From positions 124,001 to 188,000 of the forward strand of contig DATAPD010000025.1 of NCBI GenBank assembly GCA_036265385.1: 64,000 bases of DNA. Direction: 5' to 3'. The translations under genes were made by a program, and so were the position numbers. Numbering within the stretch: position 1 is the stretch's first letter; each line of letters begins with the position of its first letter. This document shows, piece by piece, positions 40,594-49,593 of the stretch. The stretch comes from DATAPD01 sp036265385 (GTDB taxonomy: Bacteria; Acidobacteriota; Terriglobia; Terriglobales; Acidobacteriaceae). A model generated the notes under the pieces. That model saw only the letters and a list, made by a program, of their open reading frames with translations. It was not told where the DNA came from and did not search any database.

Positions 40594-41916
40594 TCAATGC
40601 GCCAATGATGGATACAACTTTAGTGCCGTATCGTGAAGGAAAGCATGCGCCATTTCCATGGCACGAGTTTCGGTGATTTCTCCGGAAGAGATCATTTCCG
40701 CCAGGGCGGCGGCTAATCCTTCGCGGGCGGATTGATTACCGAGCCAACAGCTTTCTTCGTCTCCAAGAACTTCGTTGTAGGGGAAGGAATCGGTGCCGAA
40801 AGTGACTTTGTCCGGAAACGTTTCCAGCCACTGCCGTAGCGACTCCTTGAAGGAGGACGGATACATGACAATCTCCATCAACGAGGCATCAAGATAAACG
40901 TTCTTTATGGCGGCGAGCCAAATCGCCTGACGCTCCAGTGGATAGCCTCCGTGGATGAGCACGAATGTCACGTCGGAATATCGCGGGTCACGCAGGATGT
41001 TCTCGAGGTTCATGACATTGCTCTCGGAGATGTTGAAGTAGTCTCCGATACCGACTGCCGAGTGGATATGAACCGGAAGGTGCAGCCGACCGGCTTCGGT
41101 CACAAGGTATCGAAAAATATAATCCTGGAATGTTCGATATTCAGCTTCCGCCGGGACGCCGGACTTGGAGTACTTATCGTAAAGAGACTGCGCTTGATCC
41201 TTAGAAGGATCTCCGAAACGGGTGGGCCGAAAGTAAGCGACTTCAAACTTCAGCGCGATGGCACCCTTCTTTTGATTCTCCTCAAGGATCTGAGAGATGA
41301 ATTTCAGATAACTATCGAAATCAGCGGGAAGCGCCGTCAGCGATGCCTGCTGCATCCAACGATGAAACATTTTTTCCTGGAGCGGGATGTAAACCTTCTG
41401 GTCAGGATTGCGAGCGGTTTCTTTCGGGTTATCGAAAGGCCACATAAATGAGTCAGCGAAGAAGACCCATGGAAAGCGCTTCGAATCCAAATAGTCAGCC
41501 ATCATGGCCCGGTTTGCCACTGAGCGCTCGATATTGAGCTTATCGAGGATCATGTTGAAGTATGCCGTACCTGGATACTTCTTCTTCATTTCGGCTTTCT
41601 TGGCGACAAGCCACTTAGCATGTTCAGGAGAGAAGTCGTCGAAGGGATATCCCCACAGGGCCTTGGCGGCCGCCACTAATTCAGGGTTCGTGTCGCGCTC
41701 GCGGAAGGCGACGCTGCCAGGAGGCGAAGCCATCGCATCAACATCAGGGTCATCCGAAAATCCAGGATGCGCGTGGTGGTCGAAAGCTTGAATTTTTTCA
41801 ATCTGCGAGAGCAGGCGGGGGTAGATTTGTTGAACGTCCTGGCCGGAAAAGGGACGGGCTTGTCCCCACATCGTGGCAGTCATCAGAAAAAGAAAACAAA
41901 GACGATAGGGTTTCAT
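40594..41916 (-). CDS. Exported amidohydrolase-2 family enzyme
   Basis: A 440-residue protein with a signal peptide (MKPYRLCFLFLMTATMWGQ). DHHAH (H48, H50) begins a metal-dependent TIM barrel; further metal-site candidates are VHIHSAVG, VLIHGGYPL and FGTDSFPYN. The large alpha-helical part between residues 80 and 190 resembles uronate-isomerase-like amidohydrolases. It heads a pair with the cupin gene. Substrate unknown. Confidence 0.82.
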   Translation of the reverse strand: MKPYRLCFLFLMTATMWGQARPFSGQDVQQIYPRLLSQIEKIQAFDHHAHPGFSDDPDVDAMASPPGSVAFRERDTNPELVAAAKALWGYPFDDFSPEHAKWLVAKKAEMKKKYPGTAYFNMILDKLNIERSVANRAMMADYLDSKRFPWVFFADSFMWPFDNPKETARNPDQKVYIPLQEKMFHRWMQQASLTALPADFDSYLKFISQILEENQKKGAIALKFEVAYFRPTRFGDPSKDQAQSLYDKYSKSGVPAEAEYRTFQDYIFRYLVTEAGRLHLPVHIHSAVGIGDYFNISESNVMNLENILRDPRYSDVTFVLIHGGYPLERQAIWLAAIKNVYLDASLMEIVMYPSSFKESLRQWLETFPDKVTFGTDSFPYNEVLGDEESCWLGNQSAREGLAAALAEMISSGEITETRAMEMAHAFLHDTALKLYPSLAH

Positions 41917-41933
41917 GAAAGTCTCCGGAAAGC

Positions 41934-41996
41934 TAATTCCCAGGACTGCCGTCCTGGGCTAACGTCTTACGCCCTAAGGGGCTGAGATAATCCGGC
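41934..41996. repeat. Intergenic palindromes
   Basis: CCCAGGAC-TGCC-GTCCTGGG (41940-41959) and GCCC-TAAG-GGGC (41971-41982) lie between two minus-strand genes. Neither has a T-run, so they may be repeats rather than terminators. Confidence 0.5.
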
Positions 41997-42053
41997 ACAT
42001 TAACGCTTAGTTCCGCCTTGGACTTTTTCTTTAGCGGCAACAATCAAAAAATT

Positions 42054-43241
42054 TTAATGACCGGCGAGAGTACCCTGCCACGCAGTCGAAACTTTCTGAA
42101 TGCGCTCGACGGCCTCGCGCAGAGTCGCTGTCGAGGAAGCGAACGAGAAACGAACAAAGTCCTTACCCTGGTCGCCGAACGCGGCTCCTGGAATTCCTGC
42201 AACGCCACCCTCTTCGAGCATAATGCGGCAGATTTCCTCGGCAGACATTCCGGTGCCAGTGATATCGACCCAGGCATAGAAAGCACCTTCAGGCGACTGG
42301 CAATGGAAACCCGGAACACCGTTCAAATCACGGACGAACTGATCGCGGCGCTTGTGAAATTCAGCCACCATGCGCGGAGTTGCGTTTCCAGTGTCGCGAA
42401 GAGCTTCAATAGCGGCATATTGCGTGAATTCCGCGGTACAGGTGTAGCTGTTGACTGCCAACATGACCAGATGCGGCACGAGCGCAGGCGGAGCGACTGT
42501 ATATCCGAGGCGCCATCCGGTCATAGCGAAACTCTTCGAGAAACCGTCGATGATGAGTGTTCGCTCTTCCATGCCGGGATAACGCAACATCGAGAGGTAT
42601 TCGCGGTCGTAGACGATGCGTGCATAGATTTCATCCGAGAGCACGTATAAATCGTGTTTTACGGCGAGTTCAGCGATGCGCTGCTGGACCTCATCGGTGT
42701 AAACGGTTCCCGTTGGATTGCCGGGCGAGTTCAGAATGATGGCCTTCGTCTTCGGGGTAATGAGGGACGCGATCTCGTCAGTATCGGGTTGCAGCTTGTT
42801 GGCTGCGGTGAGGGCAAATGGCACGGGCTTTGCGTCAAGTCCAAGCGCAATGGAACCGTAGCCAGGAAATCCGGGATCAGGATAAAGAACCTCGTCGCCG
42901 CGATTGAGGATCGCCATCATTGCGAGAAACAAGGACAGTTTGCAGCCTGGAGCCACGACGACATTGTCGGCAGCGACGCTGATCCGACGCGTGCGATCCA
43001 GATAGGAGGCGATCTCTTCTTTCAGGGCGGGTACGCCGGCCATCGGACAATAGCGATCTTTTCCATCGCGCAGAGCTTTGTCCATGGCGTCGAACACGGG
43101 AGTATCAGGGTGAAAATCCGGTTCGCCGAGCTCAAGGTGAATGATGCTCTTTCCTTGACGTTCGAGTTCCTTGGCGTGGGCGAAGACGGTAAGCGCGCCT
43201 TCTCCTGTCATCACCGACATGCGGGAAGCAATGGGCTTCAT
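42054..43241 (-). CDS. Class I/II PLP aminotransferase (aspartate-type)
   Basis: A 395-residue fold-type I aminotransferase: LSDEIYA with the PLP-ring aspartate, NSPGNPTG and the PLP lysine in GFSKSFAMTGWRLGY. It moves an amino group between an amino acid and a keto acid. The ATG directly follows the TGA of the AhpD-like gene, and that gene overlaps the TonB receptor by one base, so the three form one operon. Substrate could be Asp, Tyr, Ala or Lys-type acids. Confidence 0.9.
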   Translation of the reverse strand: MKPIASRMSVMTGEGALTVFAHAKELERQGKSIIHLELGEPDFHPDTPVFDAMDKALRDGKDRYCPMAGVPALKEEIASYLDRTRRISVAADNVVVAPGCKLSLFLAMMAILNRGDEVLYPDPGFPGYGSIALGLDAKPVPFALTAANKLQPDTDEIASLITPKTKAIILNSPGNPTGTVYTDEVQQRIAELAVKHDLYVLSDEIYARIVYDREYLSMLRYPGMEERTLIIDGFSKSFAMTGWRLGYTVAPPALVPHLVMLAVNSYTCTAEFTQYAAIEALRDTGNATPRMVAEFHKRRDQFVRDLNGVPGFHCQSPEGAFYAWVDITGTGMSAEEICRIMLEEGGVAGIPGAAFGDQGKDFVRFSFASSTATLREAVERIQKVSTAWQGTLAGH

Positions 43242-43820
43242 TCAGGCCTTCTTCGAAGAAGTAACAGCATTCTGCGGAGCCGGTGTCGTCGGCAACCGCA
43301 AGGCGTCCACGAATCGAGGGAAGAGTTCGAATGCAGCAGCTGTTGCAATCAATTCAACGATCTGAGGATCGGTGAAATGCTGCTTTAGCTGGGCAAAGAG
43401 CGCGTCATCGAGATCGCGGGCCGAATTGTGCATTTTATCAGCACAGCGAAGGCCGAGCTTTTGCGCATCGGTGAGAGGGCCGGTTTCGTACTTCGATTTG
43501 GCCGCGTTGATCTGATCGTCGCTTGCTCCCTTCTGTCGAGCAGAGAGAGCGTGCGCGGCAATGGCGTATTCAGATTGATTCAGCACAGAAAGCCTGGTTG
43601 CAATCAGTTCCTTGTAGTAGCCCGGGAGAGCTCCGTCGCTGAGGAGCGCCTTGAGGTATCCGGCAGTTGCGAGGGCGAGGGAGGGCGTGTGAGCGAGAGT
43701 CTTGAACATATTGGGTACGACGCCCCGCGCCGCGAGCAAGGCGTCGTACACGTTAGCGATTTCAGGCGTGACCTGGTCCCGTTCGAGAAGAGGGATCCGT
43801 GATGAGGAGTCACTACTCAT
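43242..43820 (-). CDS. AhpD-like carboxymuconolactone-decarboxylase-fold protein lacking the Cys pair
   Basis: A 192-residue all-helical protein. The canonical redox centre N-x-C-x-Y-C-x-x-H reads NQSEYAIAAH (81-90): both cysteines are replaced (S83, A86) while H90 remains. It cannot act as an AhpD-type peroxidase by thiols and may be a related non-redox member. Its ATG shares the A of the receptor's TGA (TGATG), direct sign of translational coupling. Confidence 0.8.
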   Translation of the reverse strand: MSSDSSSRIPLLERDQVTPEIANVYDALLAARGVVPNMFKTLAHTPSLALATAGYLKALLSDGALPGYYKELIATRLSVLNQSEYAIAAHALSARQKGASDDQINAAKSKYETGPLTDAQKLGLRCADKMHNSARDLDDALFAQLKQHFTDPQIVELIATAAAFELFPRFVDALRLPTTPAPQNAVTSSKKA

Positions 43821-46800
43821 CAGAAGGAATACCTCAGCTGGAACTGGATGAGACGAGGGGTGCCGACGGTGCTGTTAATCAAAGCAAAGGAACCCGCTGG
43901 GAAGCTCACATCCGTTTGTACCGGATTTCCAAAATTCGGATGGTTCCAGATGTTAAAGAAGTCCGCGGTAAACCTAAGCGTCTGACGCTCTGTTAGCCGG
44001 AAATTTTTGATCAAAGAGAAGTCCCAGTTCTGCTGGAAGGGTCCACGATAAATGTTGCGACCAAGGTTGCCGAAGGCAGTCACGCTGGCACCCGGATAGG
44101 CCGGTGGAGCAAAGTCAAAATTCGACCGATCTAAATAGCCGTTGATTCTGTCGTGTATATCGCCAGAGGTAGTTCCTGATCCCACGGATCCGCCTGGCGC
44201 AAGAGATCCTCCCAAAGTTGCCGAGGCCAAACCCGGACCAAGATATGCCGAGCCAGCACTTGCATCCGTAACTGAGAATGGAGTGCCGGATTGGAAGATG
44301 GTGATGCCGCTGATCGCCCATTCTGAGAGAAGTGTGCGCTTCATGCCAGTCGCAGAATTGAAGAAAGGCAATTCATAGCGATAGCTGACGGTAAGGCGGT
44401 GGGTCCGATCGTAGTCGGAAAGACCGCGCGAAAATTTAAGATCGCTCTCATCATTAAATGCGGTGTTGAGGGCGGTGTTGCCGCTGGAGGTTGCGTCGGT
44501 AGAACGAGAGAATGTGTACGCGCCCTGGAAGTAACCTGCTCCCCAACGACGGGAAACAGTGGCCTGGAACGAATGGTAGTGGGCATACGCGTCATTCGCG
44601 AACAACTGCATGCCGCTATAGCCGTTCACACCTTGCAGAGTCGAACGAGCCGGACCGTTGCCCGTCGTGCTTTCCGTGAGAATGACGGGACCGCTCGTGG
44701 TTTGAACAGTAAGCGGATGATCTGGGCTCGCGAGCTGCGCCTGAACGTTCGTCCGCGTCTCGCGGAGATGAATCGCATGCGAACCGATGTAGCCCAACTC
44801 CAGCACCCAGTTCTTTCCGAGATCGCGCTGGATGGTTAAGTTCCACTGTTGCGTGTTGGGAGCGACAAAGTCGCGGGGGACCACTAAAGCGAACAAGAAC
44901 TGAGTTGGCACAACGCCGGGGCTGCCACTTGCGCAAGCAATGTCCGGGAAATTATCTGTTCCACTCGAAAAGCCGGTTATAGCACCCAAGCAGGGTAAGA
45001 AAGTGGGATCAAGAACGCCCGCCTGAGGTAGTCCGTTTGGATTCGGATTCGGGGGTGTCGGGCAGGAGGGAGTCGCCGTGGGATTTATTTTGAAGAATTG
45101 CGCCATACATCCCGCGGGTCCGCCACTGAACGCGATGGGCAAGATTGGAGCCTGGAAAGATAATTGATCTACGGTTCCGACGTCTTCGCGAACGAAGTAG
45201 ATTCCGTACCCGCCGCGGATTGTAGTGTTGTGATGACCGAATACGTCCCAAGCGAACCCGACCCGAGGACCGAGCCCTGTGGTGTAGTCATTTTTCAAAG
45301 TTGTGTCGTTGCCGGAACCAGTGAGCCCATCAACACCCAACTTGTTCGCGCAGTTCCCATAGATGAGGGGATAGTTTCCGGAGTTCGCCAAGGCGAGATC
45401 GAAGTTGCCGATGTGACAAAGGTTGTCGTGAAAAGCGCCGATCAACTCTGTGCGCAAACCCAAGTTGAGAGTGAGTTGCTGGGTCACTTTCCAATCGTCT
45501 TGCGCGAAGAAAGAGTAGTTGTTTGTGCGGTATTGGTGGTTGTAAACGCCACCGCCGCCGAAGCTGAAGTCTACCTGGCCAGCGAGCACCTTCTGGAAAT
45601 CGGTGAGACCTCCAACGCCGATTGGTTCTGCTCCGGTGGGAGCGACGCCCGGCGTGTTCACAAAGAAGAGTTGTCCGTTGAAGACTTGCGGAAATTGCTT
45701 ATCGATGTTGACGCGCGTGTACTCACCGCCGAAACGCCATGTGTGACGACCACGAACCCAGCTGATCGTTTCGACAAAGTTGTAGTTGTTTTGCGTTTGA
45801 AACTGGTCGGCGGGCGGAGTGGGGCCGATCTGGAAGCCGGAGCTTCCGAGTGTGAATTTGTAGATCGAATTCGTAATGTTGTTGGTAGGTCTATCAATGC
45901 CAACCGCGTCGGCGGTTACACCATCGGGTGGCTGATTGATCAAGCTGTTGTTGATCCGGACATAGCCGAAGCGTAGGTCATTCACGACAGCGGGGGAAAA
46001 TAGATGTGTCCACGACGCGGCAAGAAATCGTGTGTTAACGGGCAAGTCATAAGGGAAATTCAGATCTGTGGCACTTATGCTGCTGGCCAGAGTGCCGCCT
46101 AAGGACGCCTGTAGACCTCCTGCGCCGAATGGCAGTAAAGATTCAGCATTGGAGAAGAAGAAGCGCGCTGAGATTTTGTCATTTCCGCCGTTGAATTCCT
46201 TGTCCCAATTCGTTGTGAACTGATCATCGGTGTATTTGCCAGGCTTGCTAATGATGAACTGAGCTGTATGCAAGCTAGCATTGCAAGTTACGGGATCGAC
46301 ATCGACTCCAGGCGTGCCGGGAAGAGATGGGAAAAGAAAACCGTTTGAGTCGCCGCCAAACTGGTTGCTCTTCAGGTTGAGGAGCGCCAAGCTCACGTCA
46401 TCAATAGCGATCGGATTAGCCGCACAGTTTGCAGTTGCGGGAGTGCTGAAGATGGCAGCAAGGTTTGCGGCAGAACGGTCGGCAGGAAGAATCGGGAAGC
46501 CTGGATTCGAGATCGAGGTGCCCGGAGAAAGGCCGCTGCGTTGGCGAGTACCCTGATAATTGAAGAAGAAGAAGCCGAGTTTCCCTTCTTTGCCGATGGG
46601 GCCGCCTAAGCTGCCGCCGAAAATATTCTGCTTCACAGATGGGCGCGCTTGGCCAGCGCGGTTCAGGAAGAACTCGTTCGCATTGAGGACATCGTTGCGG
46701 AAGAACTCGTAAACGTCGCCGTGGAACTGGCGAGTGCCGGATTTTAGAATTGCGTTGACATTGCCGCCGCTGTTGCGGCCCTGGCTGGCGTCGTAAAGCG

Positions 46801-47482
46801 AAGTCTGGACTTTGAATTCCTGGATAACGTCCGGATTGGGCAGAGGGACGTTCGTCGATTGCGAGACGTTGTAGTCGGTGGCACTGATGCCTTCGATGAG
46901 GTAATTATTGTTGTCCTCGCGCTGGCCATTGACGATGACGCGAGAGTTGCCACGCCCGAGTTGCGCAGAGGCGTTGAGTTCGCTTTGTGCACCACTGGAG
47001 AGAGTCAGTAACTGCTGGAAGTTCTGGGTGGAAAGTGGCAGCTCTCGGATGGTGCGCTCCTCGATGGCCTGACCTGTTGTCGCGGTCGTGGTCTCGATCG
47101 ATTGCACCTCGGCCTGGACTTCCACTTTCTCAAGAACTTTGAGCGGGGCGACCTTTGCTGTCATGCGGGTGGTTTCGGTGATACGGACGCCGATATCGGT
47201 GAACTTCGCCTCGCCGAAGCCTGGGGCTGTGACGGTAATCGTATAAGTCGCAACAGGAAGGAGCGATGCAGTGAAGTTGCCATTGGCATCGGTCTTCAGG
47301 GCGCGGGTGACCACGCCGGTGTCCTGATTCGTGATCTTCACTTCGGCACCAGCAACGACAGCGCCGCTGGGATCTTGCACGTTGCCGGTTATGGCGCCGG
47401 TTGCCCCACCTTGTGCTATCAGGTGCAGGCTTAACGCAAGAACCGCGAAAACGATGCAAAAGAATTGTCGAATCCTAGACAT
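43820..47482 (-). CDS. TonB-dependent receptor, Oar-like, with carboxypeptidase-regulatory domain (1)
   Basis: A 1220-residue outer-membrane protein: signal peptide (to about LIAQGG), an N-terminal CarboxypepD_reg-like beta-sandwich (about 30-110; GAITGNVQDPSGAVVAGA), a plug domain and a large beta-barrel ending in the aromatic QLRYSF, as required for outer-membrane insertion. Acidobacteria have many such receptors for peptides or carbohydrates. It is first in an operon with the AhpD-like and aminotransferase genes, which hints at uptake of an amino-acid-type substrate. No regulator sits beside it. Confidence 0.92.
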   Translation of the reverse strand: MSRIRQFFCIVFAVLALSLHLIAQGGATGAITGNVQDPSGAVVAGAEVKITNQDTGVVTRALKTDANGNFTASLLPVATYTITVTAPGFGEAKFTDIGVRITETTRMTAKVAPLKVLEKVEVQAEVQSIETTTATTGQAIEERTIRELPLSTQNFQQLLTLSSGAQSELNASAQLGRGNSRVIVNGQREDNNNYLIEGISATDYNVSQSTNVPLPNPDVIQEFKVQTSLYDASQGRNSGGNVNAILKSGTRQFHGDVYEFFRNDVLNANEFFLNRAGQARPSVKQNIFGGSLGGPIGKEGKLGFFFFNYQGTRQRSGLSPGTSISNPGFPILPADRSAANLAAIFSTPATANCAANPIAIDDVSLALLNLKSNQFGGDSNGFLFPSLPGTPGVDVDPVTCNASLHTAQFIISKPGKYTDDQFTTNWDKEFNGGNDKISARFFFSNAESLLPFGAGGLQASLGGTLASSISATDLNFPYDLPVNTRFLAASWTHLFSPAVVNDLRFGYVRINNSLINQPPDGVTADAVGIDRPTNNITNSIYKFTLGSSGFQIGPTPPADQFQTQNNYNFVETISWVRGRHTWRFGGEYTRVNIDKQFPQVFNGQLFFVNTPGVAPTGAEPIGVGGLTDFQKVLAGQVDFSFGGGGVYNHQYRTNNYSFFAQDDWKVTQQLTLNLGLRTELIGAFHDNLCHIGNFDLALANSGNYPLIYGNCANKLGVDGLTGSGNDTTLKNDYTTGLGPRVGFAWDVFGHHNTTIRGGYGIYFVREDVGTVDQLSFQAPILPIAFSGGPAGCMAQFFKINPTATPSCPTPPNPNPNGLPQAGVLDPTFLPCLGAITGFSSGTDNFPDIACASGSPGVVPTQFLFALVVPRDFVAPNTQQWNLTIQRDLGKNWVLELGYIGSHAIHLRETRTNVQAQLASPDHPLTVQTTSGPVILTESTTGNGPARSTLQGVNGYSGMQLFANDAYAHYHSFQATVSRRWGAGYFQGAYTFSRSTDATSSGNTALNTAFNDESDLKFSRGLSDYDRTHRLTVSYRYELPFFNSATGMKRTLLSEWAISGITIFQSGTPFSVTDASAGSAYLGPGLASATLGGSLAPGGSVGSGTTSGDIHDRINGYLDRSNFDFAPPAYPGASVTAFGNLGRNIYRGPFQQNWDFSLIKNFRLTERQTLRFTADFFNIWNHPNFGNPVQTDVSFPAGSFALINSTVGTPRLIQFQLRYSF

Positions 47483-47755
47483 ACAGCCTCCCCCTCAAGT
47501 AACCGAACACGCTTGTTTAAGGTCTGTTATATGAAAATCGAAAAGAACGGCGAAGAGAATCCAGACGTAGCGGTTGGGCGATACCTGGAACGCTACGGCA
47601 GGTGGCGAGATGGTACTGGGCCCGCATTCGAACAATTCCCGCCCGCGGCTGGTAAGCCACGAAACAACATAAAGAAGATGCTGGAATTGCGCGAAAGCTT
47701 ACTAGAAAGCAGCAGAGTTCGCAATAGTTGTTGCAGTACCGGGCACCAGCGGAAC
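47483..47755. other. Intergenic region before the receptor operon
   Basis: Should hold the promoter of the minus-strand receptor operon. No clear gene; a plus-strand frame from 47531 has a low-complexity product with no ribosome site and is not counted. Confidence 0.4.
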
Positions 47756-48544
47756 CTACAATCCTTTGTATAAGCCTCCGTCGACCAGAAAGGTCTGCCC
47801 GGTGATGTAAGAGGCGCGATCGGAAGCCAGCCAAACGATAGCATCGGCAACTTCGTTTGGCTCACCGAGGCGGCGCAAAGGGGCGTCGGCGGCCCACCCA
47901 TCGAAAATGTCCTGTTGCGACCTGCCGGAGGTAGCCGAGCGGGTTGCCGCTAGTTGTTTAAGGCGATCGGTTGCGGTGAAGCCGGGGCCAACGTTGTTGA
48001 CGAGAATTCCATCCTTGCCGAATTCGTTCGCCAGACTTCGGACCAGCCCCATCACGCCGGCGCGAACAGCATTTGAAAGGACTAAGTCCGCCACCGGCTG
48101 CTTGGTGGTGATCGAAGTGATCGTGACGATTCGACCCCACTTGCGCTTTTGCATGTGGGGAATGACGGCCTGAGCGAAATAGACCGTACTCAGCAAATTC
48201 AGGTTGACGGCGCTTTGCCACTCTTCAACGGTGGTGGCGAGGAACCCTTTGGCAGGAGGGCCGCCTGCATTGGTGACGCAAATGTCGACGGAGCCAAACT
48301 TCGCGGCAACATCGTCAACAAAGCGTGTGACTGCTTTTGGATCCGCTACGTCGAAGGCCCGCGTGATAACGTCGATTTGATATTTGTGGCGAATGGAGGC
48401 AGCTGCGCTCTCCAACGTGTCCTGTGTACGGGCACACATGGCGAGTTTGCATCCTTCGGAAGCGAATGCCTCTGCGGCAGCACGACCGATACCGAGACTG
48501 GAAGCGGCAACGAGAGCAACGCGATTCTTCAGACCGAGATCCAT
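47756..48544 (-). CDS. SDR-family oxidoreductase with unusual active site
   Basis: A 262-residue short-chain dehydrogenase-like protein with the NAD(P) loop AASSLGIGRA (13-22) and NAGG (92-95). The catalytic serine (S144 in TITSITT) is present, but the Tyr-x3-Lys pair expected 12-17 residues later is missing (VLSNAVRAG at 155-163). Several SDRs annotated as 3-oxoacyl-ACP reductases have this form, so it may still be an enzyme with another acid, or a binding protein. Position: divergent from ilvE by 98 bp. Confidence 0.8.
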   Translation of the reverse strand: MDLGLKNRVALVAASSLGIGRAAAEAFASEGCKLAMCARTQDTLESAAASIRHKYQIDVITRAFDVADPKAVTRFVDDVAAKFGSVDICVTNAGGPPAKGFLATTVEEWQSAVNLNLLSTVYFAQAVIPHMQKRKWGRIVTITSITTKQPVADLVLSNAVRAGVMGLVRSLANEFGKDGILVNNVGPGFTATDRLKQLAATRSATSGRSQQDIFDGWAADAPLRRLGEPNEVADAIVWLASDRASYITGQTFLVDGGLYKGL

Positions 48545-48642
48545 GGCGCGGGATTATAAACGGACAAGCTCAAGTCATGCCCTTGCGAGTCGTGCGCCGC
48601 GGCAGGTACTCTTGTGCATCCGAATTTTGACCGAGGGTTCTC

Positions 48643-49587
48643 ATGTCCCGCACTGCAACGCATATCTGGATCCATGGAGGGTTGAAGCCAGCCTCTGAAG
48701 GAGTGGTTCCCTTTATCAATGCCGGCCTGCACTACGGCTACAGCGTGTTCGAAGGAATTCGATGCTACTCGACTGATCGGGGGCCTGCCGTCTTTCGATT
48801 GGAGGAGCATGTCGAGCGATTGCTCGATTCAGCCCACGTGGTGGGTTTTCGCGACTTGCCCTATACAAAGGATGCGATCTGCGATGCGATCCATCAGACG
48901 ATTTCAGCGAACGGGTTCAGCGCGTGTTATATCCGCCCGATGATTTACCTGGATGGCGCGATGAGCATGGTCGTCGACAAAGGGACGCCGCAGCTGGTTA
49001 TCGCTGTGTGGGAATGGACCACATTCTTTAATAGTGAAGCGAAGGAGCGCGGCATCCGAGCGAATGTTGCGTCTTTCACACGGCTGCACCCGAACATCAT
49101 GATGACGAAGGCGAAGGTGTCGGGAAATTACGTGGGATCAATCCTGGCGAAAACGGAGTCTCACCGGCTGGGATTCGATGAAGCGATCATGATTGGGCCA
49201 GACGGGTATGTCGCCGAGTGCACAGGCGAAAACCTGTTTGTCGCTCGGGACGGACGAATCTACACGATACCGAGGGCGGGCATTCTCGAGGGCATCACAC
49301 GAGACACGGTGATCACCCTGGCGCGCGATATGGGCTATGACGTGATAGAGGAGCCGATCTCAAGGGACCAGCTTTACATTGCGGACGAAGTATTCGTCTG
49401 CGGGACGGCAGCGGAAGTCATCGCGCTGCGAGAAATTGATTTTCGGACCATTGGGAATGGGAAGGCAGGTCCTGTGACTCGAGCCTTGCAAGTGGCATTC
49501 GATGAAGTTACCAGCGGACGTCATTCCCGATCCGCGAAGTGGCTTTCTACGGTACCCGCATACGCGAGTGCGGGCGTGAAAGCATAA
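48643..49587 (+). CDS. ilvE: Branched-chain-amino-acid aminotransferase
   Basis: A 314-residue fold-type IV aminotransferase with YSVFEGIRCY (48-57) and the PLP lysine in MMTKAKVSGNY, plus the phosphate-binding GITRDTV. It makes leucine, isoleucine and valine from the keto acids. GAGGG lies six bases upstream of the ATG. It is followed after six bases by an oxidoreductase gene on the same strand. Confidence 0.93.
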   Translation: MSRTATHIWIHGGLKPASEGVVPFINAGLHYGYSVFEGIRCYSTDRGPAVFRLEEHVERLLDSAHVVGFRDLPYTKDAICDAIHQTISANGFSACYIRPMIYLDGAMSMVVDKGTPQLVIAVWEWTTFFNSEAKERGIRANVASFTRLHPNIMMTKAKVSGNYVGSILAKTESHRLGFDEAIMIGPDGYVAECTGENLFVARDGRIYTIPRAGILEGITRDTVITLARDMGYDVIEEPISRDQLYIADEVFVCGTAAEVIALREIDFRTIGNGKAGPVTRALQVAFDEVTSGRHSRSAKWLSTVPAYASAGVKA

Positions 49588-49593
49588 CCGCAG

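Noticed and set aside
42654..43388. 244-codon plus-strand frame
   Set aside because: Antisense to the aminotransferase and AhpD-like genes.
45164..45976. 270-codon plus-strand frame
   Set aside because: Antisense to the TonB receptor.
47531..47773. Small plus-strand frame before the SDR gene
   Set aside because: No ribosome site, no similarity and it lies in the presumed promoter of the receptor operon.
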